This document shows, piece by piece, positions 18,026 to 26,030 of a stretch of 64,000 nt of DNA (its first letter is position 1; the number at the start of each line of letters is the position of its first letter). Made by a program: the position numbers and the translations under genes. Origin of the DNA: Spirosoma oryzicola (GTDB lineage: Bacteria > Bacteroidota > Bacteroidia > Cytophagales > Spirosomataceae). Below the pieces are notes generated by a model, which worked only from the letters and a program-made list of their open reading frames with translations, was not told where the DNA came from and did no database searches. The stretch is from the NCBI RefSeq assembly GCF_021233055.1, contig NZ_CP089538.1:5649069-5713068 (forward strand), written 5' to 3'.

Positions 18026-19564
18026 ATGCCTTACAAAACATCTGATATTGTCGATGCCGTCGTCATCGGGACGGGGGCGGGTGGCGCTCCTTTGCTGGCC
18101 CGCCTGGCAAAAGCAGGTCTGAAAGTCGTCGCGCTGGAAGCCGGTAAGCACTGGAACCCGGCCCAGGATTTTCCAACCGACGAGAAAGCCCAGGATAAGC
18201 TGTTCTGGAACGACGAACGCTTAAGCGCGGGAAACGACCCACTTCCTTTTGGCAACAACAATTCGGGCACGGGTGTCGGTGGATCAACGCTTCATTACAC
18301 GGCTTACACACCGCGTGTTCACCCTGATGACCTGCGGATTCGAAGCGAGTTTGGCGTTGGCGCGGACTGGCCCATTGGCTTCGATCAGATCGAATCTTAT
18401 TACGACGAGATTGAACACTTTATTGGCGTTTCCGGCCCATCGTTTTACCCCTGGGGCCCGGCGCGTAAACGTTCGTATCCCCTGGGCCCACTCCCAATAA
18501 ACGGTGCAGGCCAACTGATGGAGCGCGGCTGTGCAGAAGTAGGCATCAGAACTTCTCCGGCGGCTAACGCAGCGCTGTCGGCAGGTTACTATCAGGAGGG
18601 TGTCGGCCACCGGCCCGGTTGCGCCAACCGAGGATTTTGCCAGGCAGGTTGTAACATCGGCGCAAAAGCCAGTATGGATGTGACGTACATCCCTCTGGCC
18701 ATGCATTACGGAGCCGAAATTCGGCCAGAAAGTTTTGTTACTCACCTCGTTAAAAACGATGCGGGCAAAATCAGTGAGGTCGTCTACATCCGAAACGGGC
18801 AGGAAGAGCGGCAACGGTGCCGGTACGTCTTTCTGTGCGCGGGTACCATCGAGACCGCCCGTTTACTGCTCATGAACGGTCTGGCCAACAGCAGCGGTCA
18901 GGTTGGTCGTAACGTTATGGCCCATACTGGTCTCCAAATCTGGGGTGAATTTGACGAAGATGTGCGTCCGTACAAAGGCATTCCCGGCGCGTTGATTTCG
19001 GAGGATATGCATCGGCCAAAGGATGCTGATTTCGTGGGCGGTTACCTCCTTCAGTCCATTGGTGTTATGCCCGTTACGTATATAAGCCAGATGGCGCGGG
19101 GCCGGGGCCTTTGGGGACAGGAGTTGAAACGGGCCGCGTCGGCTTACAACCACATGGCAGGCATCAATATTTTGGGCGATTGCCTGCCCTATGAGCATAA
19201 CTACATGGAACTGTCGGACGAGAAAGACAGCCGGGGTTTACCCAAGCCACGCGTTTATTTCTCCAATGGCGAAAGCGAAGAGCGAATGACAGCGCATGCT
19301 GACAAAGTTATGCGCGATATATGGGCGGCAGCCGGAGCTAAAAACATGTGGGCTTTTCCGCGTAACGCGCACGTAATTGGCACTTGCCGCATGGGGAATG
19401 ATCCCGATACCGCCGTTGTAAACGCCGATGGTCAATCCTTCGATATTCCAAATTTATACATCAGTGATAATTCAACCTTTCCGAGTGCTCTAAGCGTCAA
19501 TCCAGCGTTGACGATCATGGCATTGTCATTGCGGACAGCGGATCGGTTTCTGGCTCAGGGTTAA
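18026..19564 (+). CDS. GMC-family FAD-dependent oxidoreductase
   Basis: 512 residues. The FAD-binding Rossmann motif VVIGTGAGGAPLLARLAKAG is at the N-terminus, followed by the GMC motif NNSGTGVGGSTLHY near residue 80. The C-terminal GMC domain has HVIGTCRMG and NPALTIMALSLRTAD, where the active-site His/Asn pair is expected. CANRGFCQAGC is cysteine-rich and resembles the alpha subunit of membrane gluconate or sorbitol dehydrogenases. Together with the preceding subunit-3-like protein it should oxidise a sugar or polyol. No cytochrome c subunit gene follows, so the electron acceptor is unclear. Confidence 0.85.
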   Translation: MPYKTSDIVDAVVIGTGAGGAPLLARLAKAGLKVVALEAGKHWNPAQDFPTDEKAQDKLFWNDERLSAGNDPLPFGNNNSGTGVGGSTLHYTAYTPRVHPDDLRIRSEFGVGADWPIGFDQIESYYDEIEHFIGVSGPSFYPWGPARKRSYPLGPLPINGAGQLMERGCAEVGIRTSPAANAALSAGYYQEGVGHRPGCANRGFCQAGCNIGAKASMDVTYIPLAMHYGAEIRPESFVTHLVKNDAGKISEVVYIRNGQEERQRCRYVFLCAGTIETARLLLMNGLANSSGQVGRNVMAHTGLQIWGEFDEDVRPYKGIPGALISEDMHRPKDADFVGGYLLQSIGVMPVTYISQMARGRGLWGQELKRAASAYNHMAGINILGDCLPYEHNYMELSDEKDSRGLPKPRVYFSNGESEERMTAHADKVMRDIWAAAGAKNMWAFPRNAHVIGTCRMGNDPDTAVVNADGQSFDIPNLYISDNSTFPSALSVNPALTIMALSLRTADRFLAQG

Positions 19565-19645
19565 TTCTTCCGGCGTTCCGCTAAGGCGAATCAACCATCG
19601 GGTCAAACGCGTACAATAAACTAGTGCACTAAATCTATCAACGTT

Positions 19646-20986
19646 ATGAGTCAGGGAAGTTTTTTAGGAATTATAAAAAAGAAATTTGGCGACGGCAATT
19701 ATGACGGCGACCAATTTGGGGGCGCTGGCGGCCACGATGGCAGCGGCCTCCCGGTGGACAATCCCAGTAATTTTATGTTTGCAACGGGTATTGAATGTTC
19801 GTACCCAACCATTGAACATGGCAAAGTTCGACGCGACCAGCTGAGAGAGTGTGGTCATTACGATCGCTGGAAGGAGGATTTAGGGCTTGTCAAAGAGATG
19901 GGGTTAAAGGTGCTCCGGTACGGTCTGCCCTATTACAGTATTCATCTGGGTCCGGGTAAGTATGACTGGAGCTTTGCCGATGTGGTCATGGCCGAAATGA
20001 AGAAGCTAGGCATAACGCCCATCCTTGATCTTTTACATTTTGGTCTACCTGACTGGATTGGTAATTTTCAGAACCCTGAACTGCCTATTCACTTTGCCGA
20101 ATACGCCGAGGCTGTTGCTAAACGGTATCCCTGGGTCCGGTATTACACGCCCGTCAATGAGATTTACGTCACCGCCCGCATCAGCGGTAAGGACGGGATC
20201 TGGAATGAGCAGTTGAAAACAGACAAGGGCTTTGTTACGGCGCTTAAGCACTGCGCAGCCGCCAGTATCATGGCCAATCAGCAGATTGCCAAACACCGGA
20301 ATGATGTTGTCATCGTTCAAAGTGAAAGTGCGGAGTACACGCACGAGCTTTGCGCAACACCTTCTCCCCAGACCGATTTAGAAAACGAACTACGCTTTTT
20401 GTCGCTTGATCTGCTGTACGCGAATCCACCCTCGGCAACGGTTGCGATGTACATGATGGACAACGGATTGACCCGAAAAGAATATGACTGGTTTATGGCT
20501 GGTAAACCGCCGGGCTATCAGATCATGGGCAACGATTATTACGGGCGAAACGAACGCATCAAGCTTCCAGATGGCTCCATCAAAACGTCGATGGATGTTT
20601 TGGGTTGGTACGAAATTACCCGAGACTACTACGAACGCTACCGGATGCCGGTCATGCATACGGAAACAAACGTATTTGAAGCGGATCAGGCACCAATCTG
20701 GCTTTATAAGCAGTGGGTTGGTATCATGCGCATGCGTCGCGATGGGGTTCCCGTACTCGGCTTTACGTGGTATAGCTTGATCGATCAGATTGACTGGGAT
20801 ATACAATTGGCAGCCGTCAAGAACAATGTCAATGCTTGCGGTCTGTATGACCTTGATCGGAAGCCTCGTCCAGTAGCTGAAGCCTACAAAAACCTGTTGA
20901 AAGAGTTCGGCCAGATTACGATTGTTCCTTACGGTGAAATGCTTGAGATGACTGATCAACCCGCCAGACTCAAAACCCAGGTTTAG
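19646..20986 (+). CDS. Family 1-like glycoside hydrolase (clan GH-A)
   Basis: 446 residues forming a TIM barrel. The acid/base glutamate is in TPVNEIY (E172), and the nucleophile is probably E340 in HTETN, followed by a WYSLIDQIDWD segment typical of GH1 beta-glucosidases. There is no signal peptide. The first 40 residues are glycine- and aspartate-rich and look like a flexible extension. It would hydrolyse a beta-linked sugar in the cytoplasm and may feed the neighbouring oxidoreductases. A divergent GH-A subfamily is also possible. Confidence 0.75.
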   Translation: MSQGSFLGIIKKKFGDGNYDGDQFGGAGGHDGSGLPVDNPSNFMFATGIECSYPTIEHGKVRRDQLRECGHYDRWKEDLGLVKEMGLKVLRYGLPYYSIHLGPGKYDWSFADVVMAEMKKLGITPILDLLHFGLPDWIGNFQNPELPIHFAEYAEAVAKRYPWVRYYTPVNEIYVTARISGKDGIWNEQLKTDKGFVTALKHCAAASIMANQQIAKHRNDVVIVQSESAEYTHELCATPSPQTDLENELRFLSLDLLYANPPSATVAMYMMDNGLTRKEYDWFMAGKPPGYQIMGNDYYGRNERIKLPDGSIKTSMDVLGWYEITRDYYERYRMPVMHTETNVFEADQAPIWLYKQWVGIMRMRRDGVPVLGFTWYSLIDQIDWDIQLAAVKNNVNACGLYDLDRKPRPVAEAYKNLLKEFGQITIVPYGEMLEMTDQPARLKTQV

Positions 20987-21031
20987 TATTCCCTCCAGGG
21001 TCGGGCTACACCTTGATCTAACTCTATCATC

Positions 21032-21805
21032 ATGCGTATTTCTGTCAACGGTACTCACTTGAATGTACTGGAACAAGGAAGCGGGCCATTGACGCTCGTT
21101 TTCATGCATTATTTCGGCGGCTCGGCACTGGAATGGCAGACGGTCATGGACCAGTTAGCCAATCAATACCGTTGCATCGCCGTTGACCTACGAGGTTGCG
21201 GAGATTCTGACGCGCCAGAGACGGGCTACTCCGTCGATACAATGGCCGACGACATGGCTGACTTAATTCAGGCGTTACACATAAAAAGTTATGTGTTGAT
21301 TGGTCATTCGATGAGCGGTAAAGTAGCGCTGGCGCTCGCTGCCCGTCAGCCAGTTGGCTTACGGAAGTTAGTGTTGTCGTCACCGTCTCCCCCTGTGCCG
21401 GAGCCTATTCCAGACGATGAGCGGCAAAAATTGCTGCAAGGCTACGGACAACGTTCGTCTGCCCAACAGACGATGAAAAACATTACAGCGGCCAGCGTAT
21501 CGAAAGCTATTCAGGAGCAGATCATTGCCGACGACCTACGAACATCAAAACCGGCCTGGGATGCTTGGTTGCTGGAAGGCAGCAAGGAAGATATCTCGGA
21601 AAGAATGGCTGACGTGTCAATACCCGTTTCGATCATCGTTGGTGCCGACGACCGCGCTTTACCGCCCGACGTGCAGGACAAACTGGTGTTGCCTTACGTA
21701 AGACACGCAACCGTCGAAGTCGTTGACGGAGCGGGTCATTTACTGCCTTGGGAAGCTCCCGAGACGCTAACCACCTTTATTCAGAAAAAAATAGCGGATG
21801 TTTAG
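21032..21805 (+). CDS. Alpha/beta-hydrolase
   Basis: 257 residues. The nucleophile elbow is GHSMSG (Ser near residue 93). The oxyanion region HYFGGSALEW is near residue 27, the acid is probably Asp in IVGADDRALPP, and the catalytic His is in GAGHLLPWE. It has no signal peptide and a minimal lid, like haloperoxidase/esterase members. Last gene of the 16.4-21.8 kb run; substrate unknown. Confidence 0.85.
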   Translation: MRISVNGTHLNVLEQGSGPLTLVFMHYFGGSALEWQTVMDQLANQYRCIAVDLRGCGDSDAPETGYSVDTMADDMADLIQALHIKSYVLIGHSMSGKVALALAARQPVGLRKLVLSSPSPPVPEPIPDDERQKLLQGYGQRSSAQQTMKNITAASVSKAIQEQIIADDLRTSKPAWDAWLLEGSKEDISERMADVSIPVSIIVGADDRALPPDVQDKLVLPYVRHATVEVVDGAGHLLPWEAPETLTTFIQKKIADV

Positions 21806-21825
21806 CAACGTAAAAACAAAGGTTT

Positions 21826-21833
21826 TATATTTG
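21826..21833 (+). promoter_or_regulatory. -7 promoter element of the tRNA-Pro gene
   Basis: TATATTTG fits the Bacteroidota -7 consensus TAnnTTTG and lies 11 nt before the tRNA 5' end, correct for a tRNA promoter. Confidence 0.6.
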
Positions 21834-21844
21834 TGCTTTCTCTT

Positions 21845-21937
21845 TGGGGTGTAGCGCAGTCTGGTAGCGCGCTACGTTCGGGACGTAGAGGTCGTGGCTG
21901 GTGCGCCGGTGCGATTCGAATCCCGCCACCCCGACCA
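21845..21937 (+). tRNA. tRNA-Pro (anticodon CGG) with an unusual 16-nt expansion before the T loop
   Basis: Acceptor TGGGGTG (21845-21851) pairs with CACCCCG (21927-21933); discriminator A and an encoded CCA follow. The D stem is GCGC/GCGC, the anticodon stem CTACG/CGTAG, and the loop TTCGGGA gives anticodon CGG at 21879-21881. The T loop TTCGAAT and 3' stem strand CCCGC are normal. The 5' T-stem strand is not: after AGGTC, GTGG is interrupted by 16 extra nt made of two near-identical 8-mers, CTGGTGCG and CCGGTGCG. Total length is 93 nt rather than about 77. It could be a functional tRNA with a long variable region (then T stem GTGCG with one C:C mismatch) or a damaged gene. Confidence 0.75.
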
Positions 21938-21963
21938 CACAAGTGGTTTTGAATCGTTCGCTG

Positions 21964-21995
21964 TTGACCAACAAATAAACGACGGTGAATACAAT
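21964..21995 (+). promoter_or_regulatory. Probable promoter of the trp operon
   Basis: TTGACC (21964-21969) and TACAATTAG (from 21990) are separated by 20 nt, the spacing usual for Bacteroidota -33/-7 promoters. The expected start near 22002 places the transcript about 24 nt before the trp leader peptide. Confidence 0.5.
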
Positions 21996-22025
21996 TAGAA
22001 AGCAATGAATAACTCGGTAAATAAC

Positions 22026-22061
22026 ATGATTTGGTGGTGGCACTCTTCTCATTGGGGATGA
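22026..22061 (+). CDS. trpL: trp operon leader peptide (MIWWWHSSHWG)
   Basis: An 11-codon ORF that encodes four tryptophans, three of them consecutive (22032-22040), then stops with TGA at 22059-22061. Random 11-residue peptides almost never hold four Trp. It lies 110 nt before trpE and is followed by alternative RNA hairpins ending in a terminator. Its role is to sense charged tRNA-Trp: a ribosome stalls on the Trp codons when tryptophan is scarce. Confidence 0.85.
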   Translation: MIWWWHSSHWG

Positions 22062-22128
22062 GGGTTGCCGCTATTGTTATTTGTCAATAGATTTACAAGG
22101 CTCACCGTCATCCCGGTGGGCTTTTTTT
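22036..22128 (+). promoter_or_regulatory. Ribosome-mediated transcription attenuator of the trp operon
   Basis: Three exclusive pairings are visible. Pause hairpin 1:2 joins GTGGCA (22037-22042, overlapping the Trp codons) to TGCCGC (22066-22071). Antiterminator 2:3 joins GGGATGA (22055-22061, overlapping the leader stop) to TCATCCC (22108-22114), extended by GGT/ACC after one mismatch. Terminator 3:4 joins the strand 22097-22107 to 22114-22124 (11 bp around the loop TCATCC) followed by TTTTTTT. A ribosome stalled at the Trp codons frees segment 2 and favours antitermination; one that reaches the stop codon covers segment 2 and lets the terminator form. Confidence 0.85.
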
Positions 22129-22171
22129 ATGCCCTTGTCCAACCAAACGTGCACTCCTAACAAAATAGATT

Positions 22172-23623
22172 ATGGAAACCCTTACCGCCACTACCTACCG
22201 CGTTGTCAGCCGTCATAAACGGATGCTGGCCGACATTATCACGCCCGTTAGCATCTACCTGCGCATCCGGGACCGCTTTCTAAATAGCATCTTGCTCGAA
22301 AGCTCCGATTATCACGGCAACGATAACAGCTTTTCGTACATCGCTTTTGACCCAATTGCCCAGTTTACCTACGACCGAAATAACGGGCCGCTGGGAAAGC
22401 TAACGGTCAAAATGCCAGCCGAAGACGAGCTGGTACGTGAACTGTCGGAGCCGAAAGCGATGCTAGACGCGCTTGAGCAGTTTAAAAACAGTTTTCAGCA
22501 CGAGAAAGCACCGTTTCCGTTCATCACCAACGGCTTGTTTGGCTATTTTGGCTACCCGGCTGTGCAAAGCTTTGAAGATATTAATCTTCACGCCCCCATT
22601 CCGACTGAAAACCAGATTCCGGCAGCCGTCTTCTCTGTTTATCGCTACGTGCTGGCAATCAATCATTTTAAAGATGAGTTGTATCTGTTCGAGCACAGCT
22701 ATCTTCGTGACGGCGAGGCACAGCCAGACAGTACCCTCGATTACATCAGCGATCTGATCACGGGTCGCAACTATCCGACGTACTCCTTTAGCCCAGCCGG
22801 TCCTGAACAATCGAACTTCACCGACGATGAGTTCCGGGCGGTTATCCAGAAAGGCAAAGATCACTGCCAGCGGGGTGATGTGTTTCAGATCGTTTTGTCG
22901 CGACGCTTTTCTACACCATTCGTGGGCGACGAATTTAACGTTTACCGGTCGCTGCGATCGCTGAACCCCTCTCCCTATCTGTTCTATTTTGACTACGGCA
23001 ATTATAAGCTGTTTGGCTCCTCGCCCGAATCGCAAATCGTTGTCAAAGACCGGAAAGCTACCATCTATCCTATTGCTGGCACGTTCCGCCGTACGGGTGA
23101 CGACCTCCGCGACGCAGAATTAGCCCAGAAGCTGTACGATGATCCAAAAGAATCCGCCGAGCACGTTATGCTGGTCGATCTGGCTCGCAACGATCTTAGC
23201 CGTAACTGCGATGTTGTCAAAGTCGAAACCTTTAAAGAGGTTCAGTACTATTCGCACGTTATCCACCTTGTTTCGAAAGTTGTGGGTGATCTGACCGAAT
23301 CAGCTGATCCGCTGCAAATCGTCGCCGAAACCTTCCCCGCCGGGACCCTGTCAGGTGCGCCAAAACACATGGCAATGCAACTCATCGACCGCTATGAAAA
23401 CCTCAGCCGTAGTTTTTATTCAGGCAGCATCGGCTACATGGGTTTCGACGGTGAGTTCAATCACTGCATCATGATTCGCACGTTTATGAGCAAAGACAAT
23501 ACGCTGTATTATCAGGCCGGAGCGGGTGTTGTTGCCAAGTCGGTCGTTGAAAGCGAATTGCAGGAAGTGCATAACAAACTGGCCGCCCTGCGTATGGCCA
23601 TCGAGCAAGCTAAAACCCTGTAA
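22172..23623 (+). CDS. trpE: Anthranilate synthase component I
   Basis: 483 residues. Converts chorismate plus ammonia or glutamine to anthranilate, the first step of tryptophan synthesis. The N-terminal LLESSDYHGNDN corresponds to the LLES tryptophan feedback-inhibition site. The C-terminal chorismate-binding domain has GDVFQIVLSRRF, PIAGTFRRTG, VDLARNDLSR and FPAGTLSGAPK. It partners with TrpG, encoded 68 nt downstream. The gap holds a palindromic repeat that begins at the trpE stop codon. Confidence 0.96.
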   Translation: METLTATTYRVVSRHKRMLADIITPVSIYLRIRDRFLNSILLESSDYHGNDNSFSYIAFDPIAQFTYDRNNGPLGKLTVKMPAEDELVRELSEPKAMLDALEQFKNSFQHEKAPFPFITNGLFGYFGYPAVQSFEDINLHAPIPTENQIPAAVFSVYRYVLAINHFKDELYLFEHSYLRDGEAQPDSTLDYISDLITGRNYPTYSFSPAGPEQSNFTDDEFRAVIQKGKDHCQRGDVFQIVLSRRFSTPFVGDEFNVYRSLRSLNPSPYLFYFDYGNYKLFGSSPESQIVVKDRKATIYPIAGTFRRTGDDLRDAELAQKLYDDPKESAEHVMLVDLARNDLSRNCDVVKVETFKEVQYYSHVIHLVSKVVGDLTESADPLQIVAETFPAGTLSGAPKHMAMQLIDRYENLSRSFYSGSIGYMGFDGEFNHCIMIRTFMSKDNTLYYQAGAGVVAKSVVESELQEVHNKLAALRMAIEQAKTL

Positions 23624-23690
23624 CGCGGATACTCTATCCGCATTGACGTGTCAATATTCATTTAACCAGCGGACATCCTGTCCGCGTTAC
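23621..23690. repeat. Paired-hairpin (REP-doublet-like) element, family B copy 1
   Basis: Two small hairpins, GCGGATA-ctc-TATCCGC (23625-23641) and GCGGACA-tcc-TGTCCGC (23669-23685), lie inside a longer inverted repeat, TAACGCGGA...TCCGCGTTA. The element fills the trpE-trpG gap and shares its first three bases with the trpE stop. A diverged second copy lies between trpB and trpA. Confidence 0.75.
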
Positions 23691-23691
23691 T

Positions 23692-24258
23692 ATGAAACTT
23701 CTAGTCTTAGATAACTACGATTCATTCACCTACAACCTCGTTTATATTCTGAGGGAGTTAGGACTTCGGCCCGACGTGATCCGAAATAACAAAATAGCGC
23801 TGGACGCGGTCGATCAGTACGATAAAATTCTGCTTTCGCCGGGGCCGGGCATTCCGTCCGAGGCCGGTATTATGCAGGACCTGATCACTGAATACGGGGC
23901 TAGCAAAAGCATACTGGGCATCTGCCTGGGTCATCAGGGAATTGGTGAAGCGTACGGCTCCCGATTGGAAAATCTGGGCGATGTGCTACACGGCGTAGCT
24001 CACCGCGCAACCGTTACGGACCGCTCAGAAAAACTGTTTGCCGACATTCCCGAAGAACTGACCGTTGGCCGCTATCACTCATGGACGGTTGTACCGGATT
24101 CGATGCCTGCCGATTTGCGTGTCACCGCCGTAGATGAGCAGGGCCGCGTTATGGGACTAGCCCATACCCGTTTCGACGTACGGGGCTTACAGTTTCACCC
24201 CGAGTCAGTACTAACTGAGAATGGCGTGAAGATGATTCAGAATTGGTTATCCGCATGA
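23692..24258 (+). CDS. trpG: Anthranilate synthase component II (glutamine amidotransferase)
   Basis: 188 residues, class I amidotransferase. The catalytic Cys is in LGICLGHQGIGEAYG, and the His/Glu pair is in LQFHPESVLTENG. It supplies ammonia from glutamine to TrpE. Its TGA overlaps the start of the next gene by the four bases ATGA, which implies translational coupling. Confidence 0.95.
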   Translation: MKLLVLDNYDSFTYNLVYILRELGLRPDVIRNNKIALDAVDQYDKILLSPGPGIPSEAGIMQDLITEYGASKSILGICLGHQGIGEAYGSRLENLGDVLHGVAHRATVTDRSEKLFADIPEELTVGRYHSWTVVPDSMPADLRVTAVDEQGRVMGLAHTRFDVRGLQFHPESVLTENGVKMIQNWLSA

Positions 24259-24932
24259 AACTCGACCATGTCGTTCCCTGGGGCCGTACGCGGAGCGAGT
24301 ATGTAAACATGTTTACGCTTACGGATGCCGATTTGGCAAAGAAAATTCTCGGCATCGGAGACGGCCCTGCCAGTTTTAATGCAGAAATGACAGCCGACGG
24401 TTATTCGGTTACGTCCATCGACCCAATTTATGCGTTCTCGGCGGAACAGCTGAAAACACGCATCAGCGATACGTATGACGTTGTCATGAAGCAAATGCAA
24501 ACCAATGCGGAGCACTACAACTGGACTGCTTTCCGGGATGTTGACGAGCTAGGTCGGGAACGGATGCGCGCCATGAACCAATTTCTGTACGATTATGAAG
24601 AAGGAAAACAACAGGGCCGTTACCAAACAGGCTCCTTACCGGTGTTACCTTTCCAGAATCGTTCCTTTGGTTTAGCGCTTTGTTCGCATTTGCTTTTTCT
24701 GTATTCGGATCAGTTGTCCGAGTCATTTCATCTGGCAGCGATACAGGAACTAATTCGGGTAGCCGACGAGGTTCGCATTTTTCCGCTGGTGTCGTTGAAT
24801 GGTCAGTTGTCGCCTTATCTGGATCGAGTGTTGGTCTACTGTAAGGCTGCTGGCATCCGGTCCGAAATAGAAAGCGTTAATTACCACTTTCAGAAAGGAG
24901 CTTTTCAAGTATTGCGCCTTACGTCTAATTAG
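24255..24932 (+). CDS. SAM-dependent methyltransferase-like protein inside the trp operon
   Basis: 225 residues from the ATG at 24255 that overlaps the trpG stop; an upstream TTG frame is not needed. Near the N-terminus, LGIGDGPASFNAEM followed by VTSIDPIYAF resembles motif I and the acidic loop of Rossmann methyltransferases. The later LPFQNRSFGLALCSHLLFLYS resembles motif IV. The central ERMRAMNQFLYDYEEGKQ is unusual. The gene has no known part in tryptophan synthesis, yet it lies between trpG and trpD (6-nt gap) and should be co-regulated with them. Substrate and function unknown. Confidence 0.7.
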   Translation: MKLDHVVPWGRTRSEYVNMFTLTDADLAKKILGIGDGPASFNAEMTADGYSVTSIDPIYAFSAEQLKTRISDTYDVVMKQMQTNAEHYNWTAFRDVDELGRERMRAMNQFLYDYEEGKQQGRYQTGSLPVLPFQNRSFGLALCSHLLFLYSDQLSESFHLAAIQELIRVADEVRIFPLVSLNGQLSPYLDRVLVYCKAAGIRSEIESVNYHFQKGAFQVLRLTSN

Positions 24933-24938
24933 TGTATA

Positions 24939-25925
24939 ATGAAAGACATTCTTAATCACCTGTTTGAACACAAATTTCTCACCAAAGATCAGGCTCGGCA
25001 GGTATTGCTGGGCATCGGGCGAGGAGAATACAACGCAGCTCAGATTGCTTCCTTCCTGACGGTTTACATGATGCGAAGCATCCGTTTGGAAGAACTGGAA
25101 GGCTTCCGGGATGCGATGCTTGAGCTTTGTCTGCCGGTTGACCTGGACGCTTACGACCCAATGGATCTTTGCGGTACGGGGGGCGACGGAAAGGATACGT
25201 TTAACATATCAACGTTGTCGTCTTTTGTTGTGGCTGGAGCCGGGCAGTGCGTTGCCAAGCATGGTAACCACGGTGTATCATCGCTCGTTGGCTCTTCGAC
25301 AGTTATGGAACGACTCGGATACCGGTTTACAAACGATGTTGGGGAGTTACAGCGGAAAATGGAAACCGCCGGAATCTGCTTTTTACATGCGCCCCTGTTC
25401 CACCCGGCAATGAAGAATGTAGCCCCCATCCGGAAGGACTTGGGCGTGAAGACATTTTTCAATGTCCTGGGTCCAATGATTAATCCGGCAAAGCCTCAAA
25501 AACAGCTCGTTGGCGTATTCAACCTTGAATTGGCGCGATTATATGCGTACCTTTATCAGCAAAGCGACAAACGATTTATGATCCTTCACGCGCTGGATGG
25601 TTACGACGAGATTTCGTTGACCGGTGCGTTTAAGGTTATCAGCAATCAAACGGAGCAGGTTCTTGAGCCTGAGCAGCTAGGAATGAGTCTATTAACGGCT
25701 GAATCGCTAGCAGGAGGGCAAACACTCGATGAGTCGGCTCAGATTTTTATGAACGTGCTGAACAACGAAGCAACATCCGCTCAGAAACAGGCCGTTCTGG
25801 CCAATTCGGCAATGGCGCTGCTAGCGGCTGGACGAGCCACTAGTCGGGAAGAGGCTGTAGCTTTAGCCCGCGAATCGTTGGAAAGCAAAAAGGCATTGGC
25901 GTGTTTTAAGAAATTGATCAATTAG
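24939..25925 (+). CDS. trpD: Anthranilate phosphoribosyltransferase
   Basis: 328 residues. Transfers phosphoribose from PRPP to anthranilate. The PRPP site is DLCGTGGDGKDTFNIST, followed by KHGNHGVSS and the anthranilate-binding HAPLFHPAMKNVAPIRKDLG. Full length. The next gene, trpC, starts 105 nt later. Confidence 0.95.
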   Translation: MKDILNHLFEHKFLTKDQARQVLLGIGRGEYNAAQIASFLTVYMMRSIRLEELEGFRDAMLELCLPVDLDAYDPMDLCGTGGDGKDTFNISTLSSFVVAGAGQCVAKHGNHGVSSLVGSSTVMERLGYRFTNDVGELQRKMETAGICFLHAPLFHPAMKNVAPIRKDLGVKTFFNVLGPMINPAKPQKQLVGVFNLELARLYAYLYQQSDKRFMILHALDGYDEISLTGAFKVISNQTEQVLEPEQLGMSLLTAESLAGGQTLDESAQIFMNVLNNEATSAQKQAVLANSAMALLAAGRATSREEAVALARESLESKKALACFKKLIN

Positions 25926-26030
25926 AAAAAGTCATTCGTAGTCATCGCTGTTCTGCATTGGTTTAAACAAAGACCGAGTATATCAGACAAAGCATGACAC
26001 GGCGTAAATGACAACGACGACGCACAGCAG

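Noticed and set aside
21898..21914. Self-splicing intron in the tRNA-Pro gene
   Set aside because: Only 16 nt are inserted, far too short for any group I intron, and the position is not the anticodon loop.
22026..22171. T-box or TRAP-type control of the trp operon
   Set aside because: No T-box sequence or GAG/UAG repeats are seen; the Trp-rich leader ORF with exclusive stems explains the region.
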